The position numbers were made by a program, and so were the translations under genes. Of a stretch of 48,785 bases of DNA, positions 18,110 through 27,619 are shown one piece after another (within the stretch, counting starts at the first letter, position 1; the number at the start of each line of letters is the position of its first letter). Origin of the DNA: an uncultured bacterium (GTDB lineage: Bacteria; Bacillota; Clostridia; Lachnospirales; Lachnospiraceae). The DNA is taken from the NCBI GenBank assembly GCA_947643145.1, contig CANRVD010000012.1:1-48785 (forward strand), given 5' to 3'. The notes beneath the pieces were generated by a model. The model had not been told where the DNA came from, made no database searches, and worked only from the letters and a program-made list of their open reading frames with translations.

Positions 18110-18925
18110 CTATTCTGGTACTGTTGCAATCAAGCTTTTATATTCCTGTAACATTTCTTCCTTGTATACGTGAAAACAATCAACCTTCGTATTCACATAC
18201 ATTTCCATTTCTAAAACGCTGGCTCTCGTGCAAAAATAGTAATCTTCACTTAACACACTCGTATTACTGCAGACTCGATATCTCAAGCCATTCCGCAAGC
18301 ACTCAGCCTTTATGAGTGAGCAGCCGCATAAACCGCCCACCTTATATACTCCCGGTTTTCTTAACATTTTGAAGAACTCTTCCATCCTCATTAACTGTTT
18401 TGCCCTGCTTATATGCTCCCCCACATACTTGCGATATGCAAAATCCCAAAAATCATATAACCAGACATTAGGATATAACCCGTTATTAATATACGTCCAG
18501 TGCAATGGCGTCGCGATTTCTTTGTCTGTTAAAATCAACTCACACAAAGTATCCTCTCCTAACATTAAATCAGAATCAACCATCAGCAGGTAATCATAAC
18601 CTTTTCCCAATGTGTAATTTATGATTTGATCTCTCAGGCATGACATTTTTAGTATTTTTACAGAATTCCACTCCTCTGCCCTGTCATCCTGATTTGAAAT
18701 CTCTTCTAAAACTCTTTCAATTGTGAATTCAATGCATTCCGATTCTAACCGGGATTTATATTCATACAATGCCGCACTAGATTTATCCTCGATATTATCA
18801 TCAATAAAATAGAATCCCACTTCACATAATTCACTACAGTTGTTTTTATTTTGAATCAAGGCATCCAGATAACATTTTAAAACAGCTGCCTTTTCTCTTA
18901 TTGGCGATGATATTAATATTTTCAT
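18110..18925 (-). CDS. GT-A (GT2-like) glycosyltransferase
   Basis: A 271-aa protein beginning MKILISSPIREK. The acidic metal motif Asp117-Ser-Asp119 follows a hydrophobic strand (YDYLLMVDSDLML), and a GGLCGCSLIKAE loop and SEDYYFCTRA segment (an EDxx-type catalytic-loop candidate) lie further on. This is the layout of inverting GT2-like transferases. No membrane segments, so it acts on a soluble or peripheral acceptor. It sits between the two carbamoyltransferases, with 3 bp to the upstream gene's stop, which ties it to the same sugar. Substrate unknown. Confidence 0.65.
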   Translation of the reverse strand: MKILISSPIREKAAVLKCYLDALIQNKNNCSELCEVGFYFIDDNIEDKSSAALYEYKSRLESECIEFTIERVLEEISNQDDRAEEWNSVKILKMSCLRDQIINYTLGKGYDYLLMVDSDLMLGEDTLCELILTDKEIATPLHWTYINNGLYPNVWLYDFWDFAYRKYVGEHISRAKQLMRMEEFFKMLRKPGVYKVGGLCGCSLIKAECLRNGLRYRVCSNTSVLSEDYYFCTRASVLEMEMYVNTKVDCFHVYKEEMLQEYKSLIATVPE

Positions 18926-18928
18926 AAC

Positions 18929-20830
18929 TTATACCGCATATATCCTCTTGTATTTTTCGATAAAATGTGCATTTTTCTCATCTGTTAAATCTATATTTCT
19001 AAACAAGCTCATAAGCTGGAATGCAAAATTCAGATTATCTCTTGTTATGTCATGAGGATTAAGTTTTTTCCTTAATGCCTTCATTTCGTCATCACTTACC
19101 ATGCAAAACAATTCGTTATTTCTCTTAGCCGGAACACTTTCCGTATATAACTCGTGATTTTTAAGACGAATCCGTTTCCCATTTACATAAATAACCTTAA
19201 ACTTCTTTCTCAAAGCAAAGTTAAAACACTCATTTATCTTATTAATGATCGGTTCCCCTTTATCATTTAGCGAAGTATTGCAAATAATAGGAACGCCCGT
19301 TACCTCCTTAAATTTCCGGATAACATCATACAGCACTTTACAATTATCTGAATTTATGGTCTGCACACGTGCTGAATTATCCAAATGCAATATTGATGGC
19401 ACAAATTGTGCTTTTTCCTGCTTAATCTTCATTGTATGAAGCATATATGGAGAAACATAAGCGTTTTCGAACCATTCATGAATATCTTCTTCCAATATGA
19501 TCGGCGCTACTGGTCTCCACCATTCTCTTTGTTTTACTACATTCAATATGTCCTTTGTTTCTAATTGTCTGGGATCTCCCAAGATACTTCTGTGACCAAG
19601 TGCACGTGGACCTATCTCCGCATCTCCATAAAACCAAACAATCGGCCCATTAATTAAGTCTTCTGCAACCTGTGCATAGTCAATTTCTTCAATTTCTTCA
19701 ATATAATCCCCAAAATCATTAGCCTGTAAAAACAAATTCATCTCATCCGCTTGCCCATGAAAAGCATTTTTTAATGAAAACTTCATGTTTGGATATTTTT
19801 TATACAGCATTAACAGTCCTAACCCCAACACAATGCCCGTATCATCCACGCACGGAGGAGCAATGTAATTCTTAAATCCGAATTTGTTCATCAAATACGA
19901 GTTTGTTGGACAGTTCAAGCCATATCCGCCGGTAATCGACAAATACGCCTCCTGTGGCTTTACGTTATACTTTTCAAGCAGCAGAGCAACGTTTTTCTCC
20001 ATCATCCTTATAGATGCCTCTTGAATAATTTTCATGCACATGCTAATTCTGTTTTCTTCGACGGAAAATCTTTCATCAAACCCAGAAAACTTAACCCCTG
20101 TGTCACCCTCTGTCAATGAATAAACCTCTTCTTTGACCTGTTCAACAAATTCTGCAAATACATGGTAATCCCTTAGTCTCTTACACTCCAGATCAAGGCT
20201 GCCTTTGTAATAGCAAACACTATTGCAGGCTGTTGCCAGAGCCATCAAAGACCCCTCCTGCATGTGAAAGACATTGTGGGCCATGTCCCACAGAATTCCC
20301 GGCGAAGAAATTGGGTGTAATTCCGATATTTTCCCCTTCTTACTAACCAGGCCGCAATAACCATATCCTTGATATTTATTTTGCACATAGCCGTCCGGTC
20401 CCCCATCAACAGCAAGTGCAACTATCGTTTCATTATTAAAGACCTGCGTCTCACTAAGAATCGCAGAATATAAATGGCATATTGTGTGAATGGAAAAATT
20501 ATTATTTCCCAGCTTATATATACTATTATCACTTTGGGTATCTATTTCTGGAGTTCCCAATATCTCATCAATATCGTCTAATGAAAGATTGAACTCTGAC
20601 AGCCGGTCATTTATAAATGACCTCATGTCATTCATGGAATAAAACGGAATATTATGCTTTTTAATTCCGGTAATTCTCTCCAGCTCCCAATATCTTATAA
20701 GCGTAATATCTTCCCCCTCCACTCCCCACAACGCTATTCCCTGATTCGTTCGCATTTCACATTTCATAAGATGAGCCAACTCATTCTGTGCAATATAGGA
20801 TGATAAATAATATTTCCTTTTCGTCTGCAT
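18929..20830 (-). CDS. O-carbamoyltransferase, NodU/CmcH/TobZ family (second)
   Basis: A 633-aa paralogue of the protein at 16101-18065, with the same domain order: IHTICHLYSAILSE and LAVDGGPDG in the Kae1-like half, LSITGGYGLNCPTNS in the middle, and AEIGPRALGHRSI, QREWWRPVAPII and CNTSLNDKGEPI in the transfer half. All family motifs are intact in both copies, so both are probably active, implying two carbamoylations or two substrates. Start at ATG 20830: GAAGGA lies 7 bp before it, and the upstream TTG at 20836 lacks support. It is placed directly after the UvrA-like gene. Confidence 0.88.
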   Translation of the reverse strand: MQTKRKYYLSSYIAQNELAHLMKCEMRTNQGIALWGVEGEDITLIRYWELERITGIKKHNIPFYSMNDMRSFINDRLSEFNLSLDDIDEILGTPEIDTQSDNSIYKLGNNNFSIHTICHLYSAILSETQVFNNETIVALAVDGGPDGYVQNKYQGYGYCGLVSKKGKISELHPISSPGILWDMAHNVFHMQEGSLMALATACNSVCYYKGSLDLECKRLRDYHVFAEFVEQVKEEVYSLTEGDTGVKFSGFDERFSVEENRISMCMKIIQEASIRMMEKNVALLLEKYNVKPQEAYLSITGGYGLNCPTNSYLMNKFGFKNYIAPPCVDDTGIVLGLGLLMLYKKYPNMKFSLKNAFHGQADEMNLFLQANDFGDYIEEIEEIDYAQVAEDLINGPIVWFYGDAEIGPRALGHRSILGDPRQLETKDILNVVKQREWWRPVAPIILEEDIHEWFENAYVSPYMLHTMKIKQEKAQFVPSILHLDNSARVQTINSDNCKVLYDVIRKFKEVTGVPIICNTSLNDKGEPIINKINECFNFALRKKFKVIYVNGKRIRLKNHELYTESVPAKRNNELFCMVSDDEMKALRKKLNPHDITRDNLNFAFQLMSLFRNIDLTDEKNAHFIEKYKRIYAV

Positions 20831-20882
20831 GTACAAATCCTTCTCTTCATTGTTTTAGCACTACTATTAATACCTAAAACAC

Positions 20883-23414
20883 CTACTTGTTTTGTGAGAT
20901 ATATTCCTTAATGCAACGACCTGTATATGACTCTGGATTCATAAGCAACCCCTTCAAACTTCCCTGATAAACCAGTTTGCCGCCTTCAGCTCCTCCACCA
21001 GTCCCCAAATCAACTATGTGGTCAGCCTCCAGCATAAGATCAAGGTTATGCTCTATCACAACTAACGTATGACCATTTTGCTTCAAGCCCTTCATAATCA
21101 CAACTAATTTTTCAACATCCCTCGGATGCAAACCTGTAGTAGGTTCATCAAACACATACAAGTCTTTTCCCTTTTTATTTTGTGAAAGCTCCCTGACAAG
21201 TCTGATTCTTTGGCATTCTCCGCCAGACAATTGATTTAATTGATGTCCAATTGTCAAATATCCCAATCCGATATCACTCATTGCTTTCAGAACCCTGCAT
21301 ATGCTGGGCACATCACAAAATAAGGTTAATGCGTTATCACAAGTAGTATTTAAGACATCCGTAATACTCTTGCCTTTGTATTTAACCTCCAGAACATTTT
21401 TATTAAAGCGTTTCCCTTTACATACCGGACACTGGACTTCCATAGTCGGCATTAAAACCATGTTAAGTTCAACCGTTCCCTGTCCTTCACAGTATTCGCA
21501 CCGTCCGCCCTTTACGTTAAACGAGAAATCCTTCTTATCCAATCCCAATATTTTGGCTTTCGGCTGTTTTTCAAAAAGCTTTCGAATATCCGTATAGATA
21601 TCCGTATATGTTGCTATATTGGATCTTGCGCCCTTACTTATTGGCTTTTGGGACATACAAATAACATTATCATTTTTTTCATAACCTTCAATGTTTTCGT
21701 CCTTAACGCCATTCTTATAGTAGTTTTCCAATGTCTCTACAAGCACGTCAAAAATTAAAGAAGATTTTCCGCTGCCAGAAACACCCGTGATCACGTTGAT
21801 TTTATTTATTGCAATATTGACATTGATATCTTTCAGATTATGTTTTCGGGCATTCTTTATTTTTATGCAGTCGCCTTGCGTATAATCTATTCCCTTCAAA
21901 GTATAATTCTTTTTTAGCAAATAATTTTTCATTATGGAATTATCTGCTTTTTTAAATTCATCCATAATTCCCGCAAACAGCAATTGTCCACCATTAGCGC
22001 CTGCTTCCGGACCAATTTCCACAATATAATCTGCTTTTCTGATTAGGTCCACATCATGCTCTATGATAATGATTGTATTACCATTATTTTTCAATACGTT
22101 AATGGCGTTTATAATCATATCATTGTCAGCAGGGTGCAATCCTATGGTGGGCTCATCAAAAATATAAATCATTTCCGTTAAATTAGAGCCCAAAATATTT
22201 GCCACACGAAGTCTCTGATGTTCACCGAACGAAAGAGAAATAACGGAACGTGATAACGATAAATAACCCAATCCTAATTCAATCAGTTCATTTAACCTTT
22301 TTATGATTAATTCTACAACTTCTCCGACGAGTTTATACTCAATATGATTTTCTCTATATGCTTTATAGCCTAAAATCCAATTTCGTGTTTCTTTAAGTGA
22401 ATATAGCATCAATTGGTTGATTGATAGGTCATTAACCTTCACCATTTCGAGGTCCTCTGACATTCGGCTTCCATTGCATTCCGTACACTCTACCCTAGTC
22501 ATAAACTTACCAAAACGCTCTGTCCAGCCCTCATTATCCAATAATTTCTCGTACGTGGTTTCCATGTCATTTATGAATCCCATGAACAAATACTTCTTTT
22601 CGGTCGGTCTTTCTACGTTTGGAAAGTACTTCATAAAACGCTGATCATCATTACCATAATACAGAAATGCTTTTGCTTCAGGTGAAAGATTCTTTATTTT
22701 GTCGTTCGGATCAAACTCAAATCCATAGTATTTACTTGCTGCAAGAACTATGGGGACATAAACCTTGATCTCATTTTTACCCCAGCTCTTAAAAGCTCCA
22801 TCATAAACCGACAATTCTTCGTCAATCGTGACGCTTGTATTTACGCTATATATATAGCCAATGCCATGACATTTAGGACATGCGCCATTTGGATTGTTAT
22901 ACGAAAAGTCGGCCATTCGGAATTTTCTAATTTCATGTCCGCAAGCAGGACATTTATCCCTTAAAATCTCAGACGGATTATTCACATCATCAGTCCAATC
23001 GGAATCATTCTCATACTTCGAGAGCAAGGGAAGGATTTTATATCTGCAATGACTGCATTCACGAACTCCTACTTGAGCAAATAACAACCTGATATACCTA
23101 AGTATCTCCGTTGCCGTCCCGACGGTTGAACGAGGATTACGGTTCGTGATATGTTGATCTATATATATAACCGGAGACAGTCCTTCAATACTGTCTACTA
23201 AAGGTTTTTTTACCTGATTAAGGCTCCCCATCGTATCAAAAAGCTGTCGCATACTTTCTTTTTGCAATATATCTATTATAAGAGAGGACTTACCAGATCC
23301 TGAAACCCCAACTACTGCAGTAATCTTATTTCTGGGTATTGCCAAACTGATATTTTTTAAGTTATTTTCTTTTGCGCCCTTAATAAATATATACTTCTGT
23401 GTTTCTTCACCCAT
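20883..23414 (-). CDS. UvrA2/DrrC-like ABC ATPase, probable self-resistance protein
   Basis: An 843-aa soluble tandem ABC protein of the UvrA family. It has two P-loops (GVSGSGKSS twice), two Walker B blocks (IFDEPTIGLHP and VFDEPTTGLHP), signature motifs LSFGE and LSGGE, and zinc-type CxxC pairs (CSHC...CPAC, CPKC, CTEC, CEYC...CPVC). It is about 100 residues shorter than housekeeping UvrA. It belongs with the UvrA2/DrrC-like forms often found in antibiotic clusters, where they protect DNA from the producer's own compound. It overlaps the ABC exporter gene by one base (TAATG), tying it to export. A second cellular UvrA is expected elsewhere. Confidence 0.82.
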   Translation of the reverse strand: MGEETQKYIFIKGAKENNLKNISLAIPRNKITAVVGVSGSGKSSLIIDILQKESMRQLFDTMGSLNQVKKPLVDSIEGLSPVIYIDQHITNRNPRSTVGTATEILRYIRLLFAQVGVRECSHCRYKILPLLSKYENDSDWTDDVNNPSEILRDKCPACGHEIRKFRMADFSYNNPNGACPKCHGIGYIYSVNTSVTIDEELSVYDGAFKSWGKNEIKVYVPIVLAASKYYGFEFDPNDKIKNLSPEAKAFLYYGNDDQRFMKYFPNVERPTEKKYLFMGFINDMETTYEKLLDNEGWTERFGKFMTRVECTECNGSRMSEDLEMVKVNDLSINQLMLYSLKETRNWILGYKAYRENHIEYKLVGEVVELIIKRLNELIELGLGYLSLSRSVISLSFGEHQRLRVANILGSNLTEMIYIFDEPTIGLHPADNDMIINAINVLKNNGNTIIIIEHDVDLIRKADYIVEIGPEAGANGGQLLFAGIMDEFKKADNSIMKNYLLKKNYTLKGIDYTQGDCIKIKNARKHNLKDINVNIAINKINVITGVSGSGKSSLIFDVLVETLENYYKNGVKDENIEGYEKNDNVICMSQKPISKGARSNIATYTDIYTDIRKLFEKQPKAKILGLDKKDFSFNVKGGRCEYCEGQGTVELNMVLMPTMEVQCPVCKGKRFNKNVLEVKYKGKSITDVLNTTCDNALTLFCDVPSICRVLKAMSDIGLGYLTIGHQLNQLSGGECQRIRLVRELSQNKKGKDLYVFDEPTTGLHPRDVEKLVVIMKGLKQNGHTLVVIEHNLDLMLEADHIVDLGTGGGAEGGKLVYQGSLKGLLMNPESYTGRCIKEYISQNK

Positions 23415-25225
23415 TATTTATATCTCCTAGACTGCATTTCAAACATTTTAGCATATGTGCCATTGTTCCTTATTAACTCTTCATGCGAACCATCTTCAGC
23501 CACCTTTCCATTTTGGATCAGAATAATCCTGTCCGCCATTTTGGTCGTCGATAGCCTATGAGAAATAATAACAATAGTTCTCTCCGGCAACATATTGAAC
23601 ACCAGTTCATTAAAGTCACTTTCTGCTTTAGGATCCAAAGCACTTGACGGCTCATCTAAGACCACGAGTTTTTTATTACTTAACAGCACTCTTGCCAGCG
23701 CCAGCTTTTGCTTTTGTCCTCCTGAGAATACCACGCCGTCGCCATTAAATTCCCTCGAATAATCGCTGTCTCCTTTATCAGGCAAGCGCTCTATCGCATC
23801 GCTCAGCTTAACCATATCCAACGCCTTATCCAATTTGATGACTTCCGCTTTTTTGTCAACAATGTCCATTTTGACATTCTCATATAGCGTTAACGCAAAC
23901 AGCTGGAAATTTTGAACCAATATACTGCATATATTCTTTCGATAGAACTCCAAGTCATAGTCTCGAATATCAATTCCATTTACCATGATTTTACCTCTGT
24001 CAGGATCATACAGCCTCAGCAGCAACTTGACAATGGTACTCTTTCCCGCACCATTATTGCCGACAATCGCTACTTTTTCATGCGCATTGATTTTTAAATT
24101 TAATCCATTTAAAATATAGTGTTCTCTGTCATATGAGAAAGACACATCAACAAACTCAATTGTGATCGGCATATCGGCGTTGCTTTGCAGCCCTTTATCC
24201 GATACTATGTGGTTTTCCATTTCCATGAAATGAATGAACTTATCGATGTAAATGCTGTTATTATGTAATTCCTTTATTGAATTAACAAAATTATTCATAC
24301 TTCCTTTTATTGTACCGTATGCATTCCACAAAGCAGTCATTGCGTCAAAAGTATATGCACATTTCACAAGAACCATGTAGGCCAAATAAAATAATGTCAC
24401 AAAATCCCCAAGGATTTTCTTCATCAGATTATCGCCAGAGCATAACATCGTCTTTTTTGCCCCATAAGCAGCATGAATCTCACTAAGCCTTCCTGAGGAA
24501 GATGTCAATTTCTCAAACAAAACACCCCCAATGTTTGTCATCTTGATGTCTTTAGCATTTTGTTTTAAGAAAAACATGCGATTCGCATAGTCGATTTCTT
24601 TATTATAAGGCATGGTTTTGTTATAAATTTCGCCGTTAATTTTATTCAGCTTAATCTGATATAAAGAGGAGAGAACGTTAATTACAACTGCCATGATAAA
24701 AACAACAAAATCTAGAGAGCTAATAATATAAAACAATGAGATCAATACTGCTAAGTTTTCAATTAAATTGACAAAATTCCTATAAGTGTGCCAAGCTCTG
24801 GTATTTGATTCATTGTTGGCAATAACCAGATTATTGTAATACTTCTGGTCGTCATAGCAGCCAAGATCAATTGAACTGGATTTTTCAAACATCATTTTTG
24901 TGAAAACACGATTGACCATGATTTCTGCGTTTTTCGTCAAACTATTATTATATATTCCCTCTATGACAGTATTAAACAGCAGCACCAAACCATAATATAC
25001 GCACGTGGCAATAATCAACTGTGTCACGGTTTTCTGTGTTTCTTCCGGATGCGCAATAACAAATTCTACCGCCTTGACAATGTACTGTATAAACAGAACG
25101 TTTCCAACGGTATTGAACAATACACTTCTAAGTATGGTCAGTAATGCGTAGCAGGTAGAATACAGTGGAACTGTTTTAAAAAATATTTTCAACATGTACA
25201 TATTATTATGTATTACTTTTTTCAT
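23414..25225 (-). CDS. ABC exporter half-transporter (permease-ATPase)
   Basis: A 603-aa protein with six predicted membrane helices in the first about 330 residues, then an ABC domain: Walker A GNNGAGKST, Q-loop VQNFQLF, signature FSGGQ, Walker B VVLDEPSSALDP, H-loop ISHRLS. It is of the MsbA/LmrA type and probably pairs with the next half-transporter (25258-27060) as a heterodimer exporting the cluster product or its lipid-linked form. The ribosome site is AAGGAG, 6 bp before the ATG. It has a canonical signature motif, unlike its partner. Confidence 0.85.
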   Translation of the reverse strand: MKKVIHNNMYMLKIFFKTVPLYSTCYALLTILRSVLFNTVGNVLFIQYIVKAVEFVIAHPEETQKTVTQLIIATCVYYGLVLLFNTVIEGIYNNSLTKNAEIMVNRVFTKMMFEKSSSIDLGCYDDQKYYNNLVIANNESNTRAWHTYRNFVNLIENLAVLISLFYIISSLDFVVFIMAVVINVLSSLYQIKLNKINGEIYNKTMPYNKEIDYANRMFFLKQNAKDIKMTNIGGVLFEKLTSSSGRLSEIHAAYGAKKTMLCSGDNLMKKILGDFVTLFYLAYMVLVKCAYTFDAMTALWNAYGTIKGSMNNFVNSIKELHNNSIYIDKFIHFMEMENHIVSDKGLQSNADMPITIEFVDVSFSYDREHYILNGLNLKINAHEKVAIVGNNGAGKSTIVKLLLRLYDPDRGKIMVNGIDIRDYDLEFYRKNICSILVQNFQLFALTLYENVKMDIVDKKAEVIKLDKALDMVKLSDAIERLPDKGDSDYSREFNGDGVVFSGGQKQKLALARVLLSNKKLVVLDEPSSALDPKAESDFNELVFNMLPERTIVIISHRLSTTKMADRIILIQNGKVAEDGSHEELIRNNGTYAKMFEMQSRRYK

Positions 25226-25257
25226 GTTTTACTCCTTGCACTTTATTTACGCACCTA

Positions 25258-27060
25258 TCATTCAATACATGCTTCCGCATCGTTTCTATAGTATTTTGCC
25301 TGCAAATTGAACATATCTGCATATTTTCCATTTTGGCGAATTAATTCATCATGGGTTCCCTGCTCAACAATCTGACCACTTTCCATAAAATAAATCTTAT
25401 CTGCTATTTTAGATGCCGAAAATCTGTGAGAGATATAAATAATGGTCTTATCTGCCAGATAACTATTAATTGTCTCAAAAATCTCTTCTTCTGCAATAGG
25501 ATCAAGTGCGCTGGTAGGCTCATCTAAAATGTAGAGCTGCTTTTCCGGATTGATAAAGATTCTTGCTAACGCCAAACACTGGCTCTGTCCAAGGGAAAGC
25601 ATCTCACCCGAATCAGATAGTTCATGGGTCAGTTGCGTGTTAAAACCATCTTCATAATTGTTTATCTTTTCTTTCAGATGAAGGGTATTCATAATATTTT
25701 GCATTTCCTCATCTGAATAAATCTTCGTATCCATTGCAATATTTTGGCCGATGGTCGTAGCATAAACATTTATGTCCTGAAAAACAATCCCGTACTTGCT
25801 ACGATAATTCTTTAAATTGTAATCACAAATATTCTTTTGATTATAAGTTATGCTGCCCTGATCCGGATCATACAGCCGCAAAATCAGGTTAATCAGTGTC
25901 GACTTCCCTGCCCCATTATACCCAACCAGTGCAATCTTTTGTTTTGGCTGAATTTCCATGCAAATATCCTTCAAAGTATAATTGTCATTATTGTTGTATT
26001 TAAAATATAGGTGTTCTATCTTAATTCCGCAAAAAGATGCGTCCACCATTTCCTCTTTGTGCGATACGATCTTCGGTTCATACCGATAAAATTCATTGAA
26101 TTTGTTTAAGTAGATATTATCATTCAAAATACCATTAAAAGAGCGTACTACAGAAGACGCCCTCCAGGTAAACTGCGCTATCGCCCCCAGCAAAGGCAAG
26201 AACATTGCTATTGTTACCGATTTATCAATGACAATTCTATGTATGGAGACGAGTGTTGTAATACAAGATACAATTCCAAATCCAAAAAAGGCTTGAACAC
26301 TATCAAACATCGATATTTTTCTGTAATACTTTTTTAGAAGCTCCTTCAATCCCCCAAATGCATCATCAATCATTTTATTCAGAACGTTTTTCACATTTGT
26401 GGTTCTCAATTCCTGAGCACATTCTGCCTGAATGGAAATTCTTTTCACGTAATCATATTTTCTTTGATATTTTAAGCTCTCATTCGTATAACGATATCTG
26501 TACCTATTAATAATAGGCTCAAAAAACAATCCCATTAAAACGGAGATAAGCGATATCATTACAATGATGAAATCCACCTGCGCAAAATATCCAATCAACA
26601 CGATAACGCAGCATAAGTGAGAAATAAACTGAGATACGTTATTTAAGATACTCTTTACTCTGTCAAATAAATCATTTAATGCAAACGTTACGTTATCATA
26701 GTATTCCGGATTATCAAAACATTCTATATCAATCGTCGTAATCTTCTTATATATCATTTTTTTTAAAAACAACGAGAGCTTGACGTCATTTTGGGGAACA
26801 TACTTCTGATTATAATAGGAGTTCAGTATTTCAAACAGAATATTGATCAGAACGAAAACAATCAACACCTTACTAATCTCAATGATGTTTTTCCCTTTTT
26901 CAACTGCTTGCATAAAATATGCAAAAAAGAACACATTATAGAATATCAAAAATAAATCATTTATAACTGTAAAAAAAATATTCAGCCATACCCGCGATGC
27001 GGAGGCCTTACATATTGTCTTTAGCATAAATTTATAATTTTTAAAAAAATTATTTTTCAT
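25258..27060 (-). CDS. ABC exporter half-transporter with a degenerate signature motif
   Basis: A 600-aa half-transporter with the same layout as its downstream neighbour: membrane domain about residues 1-320, Walker A GYNGAGKST, Walker B YILDEPTSALDP, H-loop ISHRFS. The signature reads LSLGQ instead of LSGGQ, typical of one site being degenerate in heterodimeric exporters. An AAAGGAG ribosome site precedes the ATG. It is the first intact gene of the operon downstream of the promoter region near 28.1 kb. The substrate is presumably the cluster product. Confidence 0.85.
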   Translation of the reverse strand: MKNNFFKNYKFMLKTICKASASRVWLNIFFTVINDLFLIFYNVFFFAYFMQAVEKGKNIIEISKVLIVFVLINILFEILNSYYNQKYVPQNDVKLSLFLKKMIYKKITTIDIECFDNPEYYDNVTFALNDLFDRVKSILNNVSQFISHLCCVIVLIGYFAQVDFIIVMISLISVLMGLFFEPIINRYRYRYTNESLKYQRKYDYVKRISIQAECAQELRTTNVKNVLNKMIDDAFGGLKELLKKYYRKISMFDSVQAFFGFGIVSCITTLVSIHRIVIDKSVTIAMFLPLLGAIAQFTWRASSVVRSFNGILNDNIYLNKFNEFYRYEPKIVSHKEEMVDASFCGIKIEHLYFKYNNNDNYTLKDICMEIQPKQKIALVGYNGAGKSTLINLILRLYDPDQGSITYNQKNICDYNLKNYRSKYGIVFQDINVYATTIGQNIAMDTKIYSDEEMQNIMNTLHLKEKINNYEDGFNTQLTHELSDSGEMLSLGQSQCLALARIFINPEKQLYILDEPTSALDPIAEEEIFETINSYLADKTIIYISHRFSASKIADKIYFMESGQIVEQGTHDELIRQNGKYADMFNLQAKYYRNDAEACIE

Positions 27061-27196
27061 AAATACTCCTTTAATCTCGCATTCTTGTCATCTCCAAAAT
27101 CTGATTTATAGGTAAATGCACCCAGCATCCGCTTTTTGCATCATTGTAACTCAACTGCTCCCTCTGCAATGACTGTTATCTGCTTCGCTTTTTTCC

Positions 27197-27607
27197 CTAA
27201 CGCTTCATGCTGTCCTTATAAAACCGGCTATCACTATAAGTGCTCTGCTCAAACTGATAATCCGTAACGACAGAATCGTTTTTATTCACGGTTTCTTCTA
27301 TATTGGAAATATACCCCTGATATTCTTTCCAAGCTTTTTCACGGAAAATTGCCTCCGGGTCTGACGGGTTCTGGAGCATCCCGAAACGGAAACCGCAATC
27401 TTCCTTTGGGCGCAGACGACACGCAAATTCCTTTACCACAATCTGTTTTGACAGGCAGCGTACAAGAAAATAGTATTCTGTTACATCGTCAAAGTCGCTG
27501 CCATTACTGTAACAAAACACTTTATTGTAATCATTGGCATCACAGTAATGTTCCAATCCTCGAACAAGATCGTCCTGTCCATTTTGGTGAAGGAAGATAA
27601 CTAATTT
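27197..27607 (-). pseudogene. Gene remnant of unknown family
   Basis: The frame is open from about 27607 to a stop at 27197 (about 136 codons), with no ATG or good ribosome site at its beginning; the only start-like codon inside is a TTG at 27556. The translated part (VIFLHQNGQDD, then LEHYCDANDY, then RLRPKEDCGFRFG, ending QFEQSTYSDSRFYKDSMKR) vaguely recalls the N-terminal region of resolvase-type recombinases, but the catalytic Ser motif is absent. Base composition is a little less AT-rich than the cluster around it. It most likely is a fragment left at a rearrangement joint between the ATP-grasp remnant and the ABC genes. Confidence 0.4.
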
Positions 27608-27619
27608 GGCTCAAATCAG

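Noticed and set aside
20883-23414. Housekeeping nucleotide excision repair UvrA
   Set aside because: Too short, first signature motif is altered, no uvrB or uvrC nearby, and the gene is coupled to a drug-type exporter.
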